NCBI GenBank assembly: GCA_036897485.1
Contig: JAYMTF010001213.1
Coordinates: 1-25,346 of the forward strand
Length of the DNA: 25,346 nucleotides
Reading direction: 5' to 3'
From: Pelargonium nanum
Lineage: Eukaryota > Streptophyta > Magnoliopsida > Geraniales > Geraniaceae
This document shows positions 13,531 through 24,994 of the stretch, piece by piece. The position numbers and the translations under genes were made by a program. How positions within the stretch are numbered: the first letter of the stretch is position 1; each line of letters begins with the position of its first letter. The notes below the pieces were generated by a model that was given only the letters and a program-made list of their open reading frames with translations, ran no database searches and was not told the origin of the DNA.

Positions 13531-15949
13531 TTAATCTATTCGGAGCACATCGTTTTGCGATCTCAATGTCCCAAATACAAAATAAGGAAATATAACCATG
13601 CCAGCCATGAATAGTGTGAACTGCAGAAACGTGAAGAGGAAGAAATTAGGCTTCTAAAAATGTTGAAAGAGGTATGGCCATACCAAAACTGACAGCAAGT
13701 GCAACATACCAGAAGAGGAAGGGTCAAGAAACTCCATATCGGCCACATAGCAAAGGAAAACCTGCATGGCAAACTTGTTAAAACAAACTGCGAAATCATC
13801 TTTCAACATGTCACTTGATGACTTTAGACAAATAATGACATAAAGGTTCCGCTTACAAGCAAAAGGAGAGGATCCCAAGTAGAGTAACAAATGGCAAGGT
13901 AGATATGCTTGCTGTTTCCCATTTTTCGTCAAACCTCCTGACTCTCCAGGCTACCATGCTTGTATAAAAGAATATGAGAACATTCAAACCAACACCCACC
14001 ATCCCAAAATACAAAGGTGTTCTGCAATAAATTGAAAAATGATGATGAGAAAAATTGTCCCAAGCAACTTTTATATGTGAAGGGGATAAAGTAATAAGTC
14101 CATCCATCTTCACAAAATATACAGAATTTCTGGATACCTATTAGTCTATTATCATAAACACCAGTACACATCATCATCATCATGTCAAGCTAACCGTTGG
14201 CTGAATGGAAAAAAAAAATCACATGGATCAAACTAAAATCCAGTACTGTATTGTAGATATGCAGAATAAGGTTCTGTAGGTAGAACTAAAAGAGTTATCA
14301 ATTGCATGCCATTCTAAAAGAATTAGGGGAATCCAAGACAATATTTGGAAGCATAGTGCATAAGCATTTAGGTGCAAGACTGAACCTTCAAAATTCCTCC
14401 ATTCAGATGATTAAAATTGGAAAATGAATCAAGTTCTTGCAAACAGAGATGCGACCATAAAATACTATTTGATAAAAATAGCATTTCAGACTTTGCAAAA
14501 GATAATTATAATGGCTACAAATAACAAATCACATTTCCTCAAACTGTGACTCTTGTTAATGCACTAATTGTATACTTGAGCTGCCAACAAGCAAGCCCTT
14601 TGGTATTGAAGCTTCAGAATATAAAAATGCTCAGGGATGCTGTTCCTACATTATACCCTTGACTAAGCCTCATGGAAAAAAACTAACATGATACTAATTG
14701 ATCCTAAAGCACAAATATTACAGAGAGCCAATTAATTTTGTGAATCTAAAAACAAGCTGAAGCCAGATGCTTCAGAATAAGGTTGTTCATACCATATCAT
14801 TTAACATTTAGTTTGGGATTTTCTCATACTATATGTTATAGAACACCAGTAGTTAACATCCAAACAGAATCCCAATGACTGCAGTCAACAAGAACTCTCC
14901 CTTTTTTGTCATCCAATTCAACATTAAGAAAGCATGTCTAGTGTTACATCCGTGGATATCACGTCTGTCTCATACATCTCCTACATTATCTTGGCCTTCT
15001 TTCCTTTTGCTAAATGTTCAAGTTAAATCAAGTCAGCCACACTTGTATTGGTGCATTTTACATCTTTACATCTGGCAAAATAATTTTTTCCTCGTCTTAA
15101 TGATATTAGAAAGTAAAAAAAGCCATATGCATTTATTGAATGACAAAACACAGATGCTGTTTCATGTTTTATATCAGTTAGAATGCTTCTACTTAGATAC
15201 TATATATCATGTAAAATTCCAGCTTTGGGGGAGGTTAGCCTAACGTATGCAACTGTTCTGAGAATAATTATTTCTAAACTGAGACAATAGTGGAGAAAAC
15301 AAACTTCTCAAATTTGTAATGCTCTATAACGAATCATCAAGTATTGGTTATCGAGTTGTTGAGATCAAATAGCTAGATTTGAGATTTATTTCCTAGTTCA
15401 AACACTACTATTTATTTGCTTAAATTGACTGACAAATGTGGCACCATAATTATACTTATTCAATCTCCAATCAATATTGAAAAATAAAAATAAAACAATA
15501 ATCTCCGGTATCCAGCAAAACCCTCAAATACAAGCATCAAATCACTATACCAACCCCCACAAATCCAGTTGTAAGCAAATAAGTCTACTAAAGATGTAAG
15601 CTAAAGATAAAGTTCCAGAGAATTCAATCAAGACAAGAAACAAAAAAGCAAAGTAAAGACACATCATAAGAAACTACTAACAACCCATTTACCTTCTGAT
15701 TCGATCATCATGCCACAAAAGGTAAATGAGATTAGATCTTCTATCACCAAAGTATGTGACAAACAAAGCTGAAGCAATCCAAAGCACATTTTCCAAAATC
15801 TCAGTCCATGTTCGACCTCTTGGAACATTAGGCGAAAAAGGGGTCAACCTGGAGCATGCATCATCCTCAAGGTCATCACTACCAGAGCCATAACCCTGGC
15901 TGTGTCTTTGCCTCATAAGTCCACCTCCGACCGGTGTTCCGCCTGACAT
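13531..15949 (-). CDS. TMEM128-like four-helix membrane protein, four coding exons
   Basis: This is a small predicted integral membrane protein of unknown function. Exons: 15949-15693, 14021-13857, 13761-13710, 13620-13531. All borders are GT-AG and phases agree, giving 564 nt and 187 aa. The N-terminus (residues 1-50) is polar, Gly/Ser/Asp-rich and probably cytosolic. Hydrophobic segments lie at about 51-69 (ILENVLWIASALFVTYFGD), 89-111, 125-147 and 152-178. The block FAMWPIWSFLTLPLLFTLF at about 144-162 resembles the ALWHVWSFFTPLLLFTQF region of animal TMEM128, and the first helix (ENVLWIASALFVTY) also fits. That similarity is from memory and would need a profile search. The start is the first true ATG, two bases after a GTGTTAG acceptor-like site. 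The first intron is 1670 bp. MED17 lies upstream on the same strand. Confidence 0.85.
14022..15692 (-). other. first coding-region intron of the TMEM128-like gene (1.67 kb)
   Basis: The intron is bounded by AG|GTAAATG at the donor and TTGCAG|A at the acceptor. It is AT-rich and has no recognisable element. A 122-codon plus-strand open frame at 14875-15243 lies wholly inside. Its predicted product has no domain that I recognise and no splice partner, so I treat it as chance. Confidence 0.7.
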
Positions 15950-16610
15950 TCCTAACACAATCTATATACTAAATTGAGCATGCAACAACAAAAATCTCAA
16001 ACCAACAACCCCAATCGAACCCCTAAACCCACTTCTGAGATTCAATTCTCCAAACAACCCACCAACCTAAATCTCAAATCCCCAATCTCAGCGTCACCAA
16101 ACAATTACTTGAACTAAAATAAAAACACTCAATCTACACCAAACCGCAAAGCACCATCCCCATTACCTAGAATCGAAATCCTATATTATGCAACCAATGA
16201 ATCTCAGTCGTCTCCAAAAACCCACCTGGAAAATGGAATTTCCGACGAGACCCACAGCACAAAACCAGTCCTTTCCGGGAGAATCAAAGAGACCCCAAGA
16301 CGAGAAGTCGCAGCAGAACCCACCTCCGGACCCAAAAAGTGAAGTGAAAACTGGAAATTCTACAAGACCCACATTAGCATTGGAACTGTAAAGGACGCCC
16401 CGAGAGCGATCGAGAGCTTCGGTTACTCCAAGTAGAGTCGTCGAAGCAGAGGCAGAGGTGGAAATAAAGGAGGTGGAGGGAGGGTATTTGGGTCTTTTCG
16501 AAGGAGTCTGGGTGTACTTTGAAGGTGACGAGAGAGTGATCTGTATAACCGAATGTTGTTGAACAACAAGGATTTGATTGGGAGGCGATTCCTTCCGTGT
16601 ACCTCTCAAA
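15950..16610 (-). promoter_or_regulatory. 5' leader of the TMEM128-like gene with a probable UTR intron
   Basis: A donor-like TTCTAG|GTAATG (exon end 16167) and an acceptor-like TTGTGTTAG (ending 15952, directly before GAATG) would remove about 215 bp of T-rich sequence. Above 16168 the DNA is GC-richer and leader-like up to about 16610. A 142-codon open frame in this leader has no recognisable protein similarity and is best read as untranslated sequence. The intron is inferred from splice signals only. Confidence 0.45.
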
Positions 16611-17310
16611 CTAGGAAATTCTATATTTTCTTGCTATACTTGCATCTCCATAGTATCTCTTTTTTTCATTTATTTAAAAATAATAATAATAATAATATGA
16701 GTTTGGTTTTTTTAAAATGGTAATCTTTGTTGGGAAGATAATTATTGCTTAACCAACACTCTAGTTGCATTTGATAAATTTCGATTTTGTTTCCTAAAAT
16801 GACAAATTTTGAATTATTGCAAGGATTATGGAAAAGAGTCAGAGTGTTGTTAAGGAAAGAAAATCACTCAATTTAACAAAAAAACATCAAAATTAATGCC
16901 AATGTGAATGACAAGAAAATGCCATTTGATTTTCAACCAATTTTCTTTGTTTCTTGTTTGTTAATCAAAACAAATCACAAGTCACAAGCAAGTCAAGGAA
17001 TTAGAACAACCCACTAGATAAGGATGATAGGTGTAGCTTTAAACGTGTAAGAAAGTGATTATTATTATCGGGAAGAAAAGTCATGCTACTTTACTGTAAT
17101 CTTTATTTTCCAGGTAACCACTAACAACCAAGCATTTACCTTCAAGTTATTTAAGAAACCTATGCAATGCAGCTATTTTTAATTTTTTATTGCTCAATCC
17201 CAACATTAAATGGAAATCAAGATTTTCAAATATTCAGTATTTAGAAATTTTTATCATGATTTTTTTATATTACTGTTTGGAATACAACAATTTTCCAACA
17301 AAATTACAAG
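16611..17310. other. intergenic: promoter side of the TMEM128-like gene and 3' side of MED17
   Basis: About 700 bp of AT-rich DNA contains an (AAT)n microsatellite of roughly six units at 16679-16696. No coding frame is supported. Both flanking genes are on the minus strand, so MED17 transcription runs toward this promoter region. Confidence 0.6.
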
Positions 17311-20300
17311 CTAGACAGTAGTAGATGTAGATTTGGTCATGTTACTACCTCCACTACACAAGCTAACCAAATCCATCAATGTGGAATACAAAATGTCCAA
17401 AGATAAATGACCCAAGAACTTTCTATATTCGGATCCGGCATCCGAAATGTCGATGCTAAGTTTTCGCTCATATGCGAAGTCGTCCTCCATTACTAGCCAC
17501 CACGAGATGCATCCTTGAGAATCTTCTGGGTCAACGTGTGCCACTAGGCTCAGGGTTTCGCCCTGCTCCAGCTCTAAGGTCAAGCATAGGAAATCTCGGT
17601 TTGCTTTTATTCCCACCATCACAGCTTCCTCGTGGAGCCAACGGATCACTTGACTTGCAACCTGCGTGCCAGAAAACACAAAGATAAGTACATTTTCGGC
17701 ACACATGTAAAATGCATCAAACACCCTTGGAAGTTGCTTTCAGTTTTGATTTGTACAAAAAGCAAACACCCTTTACATAAAGTATGCATTGGTGTAGGTT
17801 ACTACACGTTTTTTAAGCTAATAGAGTCCACTTTAATATATTTCCAAGCTCAACACTCAACAGATACAATTCTATAATTCATGACATATATAAGATAATT
17901 AGTTTTGAAAGCTATATTGATATAGAAGACCAACCTGCTGCAAAATTATCATGGATAGATCCGCCAAGTCACAGTCGTATCTGTTCATGGGACAAATGTC
18001 CTCTGAACTCCCTTTGAGAAGGCTAACAGCATTAGGAGCACCTTCACCTTCCACATTGATGCAATCATCATTCACAACCACCTTGGTACGAAACTGTGAC
18101 TTAATGGTTTTCATGTGATAAATGTCCGATATCCGAGTTTGGCTGCTTGCATTACGAACAGATTCTGGAACCTTCATGAAGAGAGTCCATGACGATGTTC
18201 GAGAATTCCAAGTGGGTTGAGAAACCAAGTGGAGGTATGGGACCCTGCAGACCTACAGGAGGTACAAAAAATAACATTACCTAGAAGAAAATCTGAATAG
18301 AAATAAAACTAGAAATTTGTCATTAACTAGGGCCAACAAGAAATCAGGACAATACCACTTTTTCCAGCTCCATAAGAACTTTGTTTGAAAAGATTCTATG
18401 AGCAAGAGACAAACAAAAATGACCAAGAAGACCAGATCCATCTTTTGCTGGTTGACCGGATACTCGAGCGCCAGTAGAGGTAGGGGGTCTATCCTTTGCC
18501 CTAACCAACATATACTCATGAAAAATCTGTCGCAGATATATTTCACAGCTAATACGACTAGGAAATCCCCACATCTTTCTAAGGGCATCTTGTTTTTCTG
18601 CTGATAAATTCGTCCCATCAAATGTGTCCATAGGTGAAGATGGAGTTTCTACATTCTGTGTGCTTAAATTGACATTTGTTTCATCAACTTGACTAGATGG
18701 CCCAAGTGATATGAACACTGAAGTTCTTTGACCCAAGTTTAATTCCAAATAATTTTCTCGTATATCAGTCATATTGACTCCTACAGATGGGTTGAATGCT
18801 TCATGATTTACCAAATCAAACACCTGTAATCAGAAGGCCCAAAGAGGTCAAAGTATTGAAGCAACTTGAAACTTATAGCTATATAAATGGATATTTATAG
18901 GTAAAAGTGAGCAAAAATTACCTGCTCGTCAAATATTGTTTGATGAACTTCACGAAGGACGGAATGTGTTTCTTTAACACTGTCATCATCATTTGATGAT
19001 TCATTCTCAGTCTCTCTCGAGAATCGCTCGGCTTTTACTTTATTTGGTTCGCTTGAATTATTACCCTTATGTGTTTTGAGAAAACCAAAATGAAGGGATC
19101 GACAGGAATTTGGAGGTAAATTTATAGCCAGCATTCCAGCTGAGTCATGATCAACACGTACAGTAGAAAGAGAAGGGCGACTTATAACTGCTGGATCGGA
19201 AAATGAACTGTCAAATAAATCAACAGTGAAACCATCATTGCCAGGAGCAGAAGCTCCTATTCGCTGTCGCTTCACTTTCCAGTTTTGCTGTAACCTACAC
19301 ATTTGCCAAAAAACGTAATAGATCATAGTCAAAGAAGTAGGCAGGTAACATGTAAATGATAATGTAATGTAATAAACTCTTTTAACAAAGTTAAGCTCAA
19401 GCAGACCTGCATCAACAATTGTTTTTTACAAGTCCTTAATATTTTCCATAGAAACAGGGAAAGCAATGGGATCTACTAAAATCTTCAGAACTAAATAACA
19501 CAGCATATAATGATAGAGAGAAAAATGAAAAGAAAAAAAATTAATGCCTTGGGATAATTCATCTTATGCTTTGATACTGTGTCTAAAACGCTATAATGCC
19601 TTTAACACTTCATACTTCATAGGTAACTAGGCAGGCTCACCTGATGAGAGCACCATAAAACCTTGCCTCCCTAGCAACTTGCTGCTCCAGCGATTTAGCA
19701 GACTTCTTAAAATACTTACCAAGATGCTACAGCTCAGAAACAAACAACATGTAAGTAGGAATTTTGGGAAAAGGAATATAATGGAAAAAATGAAGGTGTA
19801 ACTTTATATCACAGAATAACACTAATTCTAAGCCAGAATTTGGAAAGTTGAGGTAAACAAAAGTAGGTAGAAATATTAGTTAGGAAGTTCGTATTTCCAA
19901 ATAACTTTAAGATGTAATTTTAAATTTCTTTCAACTTCACCAGTTAAGATACAAAGTAAGCATCAACTTCATAACTATTTTACCCCTGCTTTCCTTTCAA
20001 TCCAGTTTTTCAATATTCAAACAAAAGGGTTAGTAATCCAACATATGTAGAGTTTAAGAGAATCAATATCACAGTTGTAGCATGAACATAGAAGGCAATG
20101 ATTGGGTACTGCAATAGCATTGGGAAAAAAACAAAATGTAAAAGAGATGAGTACCCGAAAGCATTGTAGCTTGGTTGCTGCAGAGACAGCAAGGTCTGAT
20201 AGCAGCTCATTAGGCAACTGCTTTGGCCTGGTCATGCCGGCCACTGTTACAGCATCATTAGCTTCCACCTTAAAAGGACAAATAAAAAAGGACTGTTATG

Positions 20301-21500
20301 CAGAAACCAATTGTCCATTTGTATTTACTTATTCTTCTCAAATAACAAGTATTCCTTTTCATAGCTCACAACACTTGCAAAACAAAACACTTACTATAAC
20401 TTACATTTCTCTATAGATTATGTCTTAAAAATAGTACTCCCTCCATCCCAAAATAAGTGTCTACTTTCTCTTCAAATTTTGTCTCAAAATAATTATTCAC
20501 TTTCTTTTTCTAGAAGTTAGCTATCCTTGAATTGCCAACGACACTAAGATAAGTTAGTTAGAATACCTTGAGTTTGTTATATCAAGAGTACAATGTGGCA
20601 TAATATGAAAAGACCAATCCTAACTAACTAATCCATAATCTCTCTAAAAATGGAAATGGGGACAATTATTTTGGGATGGAGGGGGTACAAGATAATGAAA
20701 TGCGTGTAAGTTCTAAAGATCAAATCCACTATAAGGTTTAAAAAAAATGAGAAGAATATGGTAAACATTTTCAATTCTTTCTTAAAGGTTCAGAGTCATC
20801 AATTTTAGTAATGTTTCACAATCTCCCCAATGCATGTATTATCATACTCGAAGCTGCAGTTACAAGCTCATCCCACATTTACCAGGTTACGGATTCATAA
20901 TGCAAACTTAAAACTTAAACAATGTCACTAAGATTTCTTTGAATTTGCTCAATATTTTAAACATAAACCAACCTGCACTGAAGTTCCTAGCTAACAATCA
21001 TGGTTCTAAATTATTTATAAGAGAATGAAGAGATGCTTACAGTGTTGATGAGATCTATAATGACAGAGAGCTCCTGATGAGCCAACTGCAGATTCTCTAC
21101 CATGCTCTGCCACGGCCATGGCGTGGAGCTCTCCTTCGAACTCTTCTTCTGCTTCTTATCCTCCTTCTGCACCGCCCAGGCAAAATCGATCCGCCGGATC
21201 AGCGACAGCCGCCTCTCATCGTAATCCACGTCGCTACACAAACACAAACACAAACGCTATCAATATTCTTGATTACAACAAAACGATAGCCGAGAAAGTT
21301 ATGCCGAAACCTAGGGTTAAGTCACGTCAAATTTTCTTTTCCTGCATTTTCTCAGCTACCAAACGAATGGAAAAGAAATTGAGTGCATGGAGAGAAAAAA
21401 GAGAAGCGTACGGAGGAAAGTGCTCGGCGCCATTTTCTTCGATGGCGTCCAAGCGCTTGACGGGCAGCTTGTCCAAGGAGACTTCCAGCTTTGAATCCAT
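17311..21500 (-). CDS. MED17: Mediator complex subunit 17, eight coding exons, with a one-base frameshift in exon 4
   Basis: This is the head-module subunit of Mediator, which links transcription factors to RNA polymerase II in the nucleus. Exons: 21500-21412, 21233-21041, 20268-20155, 19727-19641, 19294-18922, 18823-18356, 18252-17935, 17661-17311. Recognisable plant MED17 blocks are VKRLDAIEENGAE, RRLSLIRRIDFAW, MVENLQLAHQELSVIIDLI, NDAVTVAGMTRPK, NWKVKRQR, STVRVDHDSAGMLAINLP, CEIYLRQIFHE, PTWNSRTSSWTLFM, FRTKVVVNDDC and GCISWWLVME. The exon sum is 1993 nt, one more than a multiple of three. In exon 4 the frame switches between SAKSLEQ and VAREARFYGALI, at the run of three A at 19681-19679 on the coding strand. 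Read literally, translation stops at TAG 19673-19671 after 150 residues; one base fewer would give about 663 aa, the family size. All splice sites and all other exons look intact, so a sequencing error or very recent mutation is more likely than an old pseudogene. Confidence 0.93.
20437..20685. mobile_element. Stowaway-type MITE (Tc1/mariner-derived) in MED17 intron 2
   Basis: The left end CTCCCTCCATCCCAAAATAA is mirrored at the right end, where the complement reads CCCCCTCCATCCCAAAATAA. CTCCCTCCRTCCC is the hallmark of plant Stowaway elements. TA dinucleotides flank both ends (20435-20436 and 20686-20687), the expected target-site duplication. The length is 249 bp with no coding capacity. 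It lies well within the intron, away from both splice sites. Confidence 0.92.
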
Positions 21501-22100
21501 TTCCACTACAGAAATTTTCCTGGAAAATTTTGGGGAAATTTTGGACGGAAACCTAGGAACCAGAAGAAACTGGAGGTGAGTCACTGCACTGAGGGAAGGA
21601 CCGTTGTGGCCCTAAAGTTCGATACAGTTGAAATCAAAATTGATGGTCAATAATGGCAAAATAGTCATTAAACGTAATTTGATTTTCAGCGAGAAAATTA
21701 AGTTAAAGGCCCATCTAATACTGGGCTTGAGTTCAAAAAAAAATACTGGGCTTATGTTTACTCTAATCCAGCTCAATAAAAAAACGAGCCCATCTTAAGC
21801 TTATTTGCCCAATAAAATATTATTATCACATTTGAATTTTGATTTACATGTGAACTATATATTATTAATTTTTTGGTGATTATTTGTAAGTGAACTTGAA
21901 TTTTATCATTGTAAAAGTAGGCTTGCATTTGTAATTTTCTCTTAATTAATAGAGTTGTGGATATTTTAGTATTCAATAAACTTAAAAAATGTTAAATTAG
22001 TGCTCACGTTAAAAGTTAACATAAGGTTAACGTAGTTAATTTTTTCCATATATTATGCTAATTTGATATTTTAAAAATATCACAGTTCAATTTACATATA

Positions 22101-22500
22101 TTATGCGTTGATAGTTTCACACAAATTACCCACTAACATTAATTGGCTGCATTTATATTTTGCCCTCGCTATCTACTATAATGACTACAATATAGGTTCT
22201 ATTTGTTGGCTCCTTATGTGTTGATAGTTTCACACAAATTACCGACCAACATTAATGGATGCATTTCTCTATTCTGTCCTCACTATCGACTATAATGATC
22301 GCAATTTATGTTATGTTTTGTTGGCTAGGTAATTTGGATTTGAATATGTGGAAATTCGAAATTTAATTTAAAAATATTATCTATTTGATTCGGAATAAAT
22401 CTCATGTTTAATCTGAAATTCAAATTAAGTTTGATCCGACCGATTGCCACATCGGTTGATTACTTCACACAAATTACCTACCAATATTAATGGTTGCAAT
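22101..22500. repeat. 113-bp tandem duplication plus a partial third copy
   Basis: Copy A starts at 22101 and copy B at 22214. Both run TTATGYGTTGATAGTTTCAC, then ACAAATTACC, AACATTAATgg, TGCATTT, CACTATC/CGCTATC, CTATAATGA and TTTGTTGGCT, ending near 22213 and 22326. A third, shorter copy at about 22454-22500 retains GGTTGATtacTTCACACAAATTACC and ATTAATGGTTGCA. The copies are clearly diverged, so the duplication is not recent. Confidence 0.8.
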
Positions 22501-23444
22501 GAAGCCATAAATATACTCTTTGAACTCCAACATTAATGTAATGGTACATCCTCACTAGTTTAATGCGATGTGATGTCACATTTAAGTGGAATTATTGTTT
22601 ATCGATTATAATAGCTGCAATTTAGTAGGATAAATGTTTATTACAAATCTAGTGTATTTTAATGAGTTTGGTATTAGTCCATTTGGATCTGCTTTGAAAA
22701 ATACTTCCAGAAATACATGCAAAAATGAGTCCAAAATTCATGAGCACCCTATGCAATTACGGTAGTGGACATGATGCGACATAATGTAAACAATGACATA
22801 TTAAAAGTTCGGATCCAATAGAATAAATAAAGACAACATTTATAAACTAAAAGAGACGGAAATGTATGTTCTAAAATTGTTTCTCTTCTAATAATTGATG
22901 ACGTGTCCCCACAATATCAATTTTCACTAAATTTTGTATGAAATATTTTGTCAACGATTGACAAAGAGTCAATTATAAAGGATGGAACTAAGTCCCTCAT
23001 GATTTTGGCTGAAGATTATTTTGCCATAAGAAGCAAGCTATAGAGAAGAGATTGTGATGGATTATATGTTGGTGCCTGAATTTCAATTTCAAAATTGGGA
23101 GAGTTTGGTTTAAAATTTGATTTTACAACTTCAAGTTTTCAACACAAACAACCCAACACTTCTAATAAGTATTAGTCATTAGCATTTAGCAGTATCAGTC
23201 TGGCTAGTTATGGCCTGTTAAAACACCAATATGTGGTGAAGATTAATAGTAACTTTTAAAATTGGATTATACAATTTTTGTTGACTATAGCAACATTTAA
23301 ATTGGTAATCAATTGGTAGCATGCATGTTCTAGAAGCTTTAACTAAGCTGTCATTCACATTAGATAAAATTAATGTCACTATTAATACACAAGTTTCACC
23401 TCAATAACCAATTTGATATACAAATTTGGGGAGAGGATTAGCGA

Positions 23445-23735
23445 ATGTGTTCTTATTCCATGTGTGTTACATGTGCACTTTAGTTACAAACTATAATTGG
23501 TTTGGTTACAAATTTTTATTGGCCCGCGTTTTGATATGAAAATATAGTAGTTACAAACATCACTGGTGTCGTTACAAAAAATTATCGGCGCGAGTATTTT
23601 TTTTAGTAAACCACTTACAAACTGTATTGGTGTGGTTACAAATATTACATTAGTGCGTGCAAGTTTTAATTGGTCTTGTTACAAGTTATTATTGGCGCGC
23701 ATTGCACATGTATCACACATGTACTAATGACACAT
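23445..23735. mobile_element. 291-bp inverted-repeat element with four internal repeat units
   Basis: A 32-bp left end (23445-23476) and the complement of the right end (23704-23735) match at about 27 of 32 positions. The core is CATGTGTGTTACATGTGC against CATGTGTGATACATGTGC. Between them lie four degenerate units starting near 23484, 23551, 23615 and 23659. Each is built as TTACAAA..TTGGTNTNG, then TTACAAA..TTATTGG, then a GC-rich GGCGCG-like tail (23521, 23586, 23652, 23694). No open frame and no clear target-site duplication is seen. It looks like a small non-autonomous TIR element of a family I do not recognise. Confidence 0.65.
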
Positions 23736-24344
23736 GAAACAAACATTTCTCAATTGAATATTAAGAAAACTAAATTGATATTAAGAAAACTAGACTGAAT
23801 ATTAAGAGTATCATTTAGAACAATTTTGATATTAAAAGGAGTAAATTGAACAAAAGCTAAATTATGAGCCATGAAACAAAGAAGTGGAGATCCAGACCAT
23901 TCTTTGTTTCTATAAATAACAAGTATTTGAAATATGATCAACTAAAACAACTATCCAATACATTTCACTCGCAAATTTTAAAGAAAAACAATCACAATAA
24001 TTTATTTATTTTTGCAAACGAGAAGTTTTTTTTTTTTTGACCTTAACGAGAAGTTAATTAGGTGGATATCAAAGTTGTCATTCCAATAATTAACCGCTAC
24101 GGAGTTAAGAAAAATTTAATCAACAAGTTAAAGTATCCCATTTGAAATGCAGAGTAACAGTGTGATCCGAAATTGAATCAACCTTATTGAAAGTCAAAAG
24201 AAAATCTATAGCACATTAGCACATCTATCAAATAAACACATACTCAAATAGAACCAAAATTTCACACTTTTACCTTGTTCAAACGGTATATGCATTTTGA
24301 ATTTTATTTGAGGTCACAAGTTTAAGTCTCATTGTTGACGGATT

Positions 24345-24570
24345 AGAGCTGATAGAATGGACCCGACTCGCCAATTACCCAAAACTCAACCTCTTTTCTG
24401 GCGGGTTCGGGTTTGAATTTAACAACCCGAAAAAATCGGTTCAGGTGTAGTGTAAATTTTTCGGCCTGGATATACCCACAAATAACAATGTGTTGTATGT
24501 CTAAAACTCAAAGTCCGACCTTATCCCGACCAACCCGAACACTATACTGGGTTGGGTTACAGTTAGAGTT
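24345..24570. repeat. ACCCG/CGGGT-rich repeat, possibly related to the element at 9906-10146
   Basis: The left side reads GAGCTGATAGAATGGACCCG, close to the GAGCTGACAAAA-type end of the element at 10139-10150 read on the other strand. The interior has repeated ACCCG, GGGTTCGGG and ACCCGAACA motifs and a TTTTTCGG block like the one in the 9906 element. The right terminus is not recognisable, so this may be a truncated or heavily decayed copy. Confidence 0.4.
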
Positions 24571-24916
24571 CATCCACCCAAAATTTAGCCACTTGTATGG
24601 CGAATAAAAGTTTTGAATTAAAGTGTGAAAGCTACACCCTGTTGTGAATGTCAACTAGTAAAAAAATTATCTCTCATCTTTAATGAGCATGTAGTAATCA
24701 TGTAGCCAAAATTGACATGTCATCATCTAGCCATGGGTTTGCTTATTTTAGGAACCTACATTTTACCAAAATCTGTAATACGTGGAATCTACGGGTAATT
24801 TCATTGGAAAGTGTCAGAAAATCACAAAACCAACCAAAACACACACAACCCACAACTCACAAGCAAATTAAACACATGCACAAAACAAGGGACCAAAAAT
24901 AATATTCTTACAAGTC

Positions 24917-24924
24917 TATAAATA
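24917..24924 (+). promoter_or_regulatory. TATA box of the VOC gene
   Basis: TATAAATA lies 71-78 bp upstream of the ATG at 24995. Transcription would start near 24945-24955 with a leader of about 45 nt. It is the only well-placed canonical TATA box in the window. Confidence 0.75.
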
Positions 24925-24994
24925 CAGAGCCTAATCCAATTCAAACACTCACCAAAATCATTTTGCTCTGCATTTTTAAGTTATATTAAAAAAA

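Larger units (their letters stand above)
21501..24994. other. 3.4 kb AT-rich intergenic region between MED17 and the VOC gene
   Basis: The MED17 leader and promoter lie just above 21500, and the VOC gene promoter ends at 24994. No gene is supported between them: open frames are below 70 codons and have no recognisable content. The region holds three repeat structures listed separately (22101-22500, 23445-23735, 24345-24570). A T/A-only run at about 24025-24040 is low complexity. Confidence 0.55.

Noticed and set aside
14875-15243. 122-codon plus-strand open frame
   Set aside because: It lies wholly inside an intron of the TMEM128-like gene, has no recognisable domain and no splice signals linking it to other exons.
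16181-16609. 142-codon minus-strand open frame
   Set aside because: It coincides with the GC-richer 5' leader of the TMEM128-like gene and shows no similarity to a known protein.
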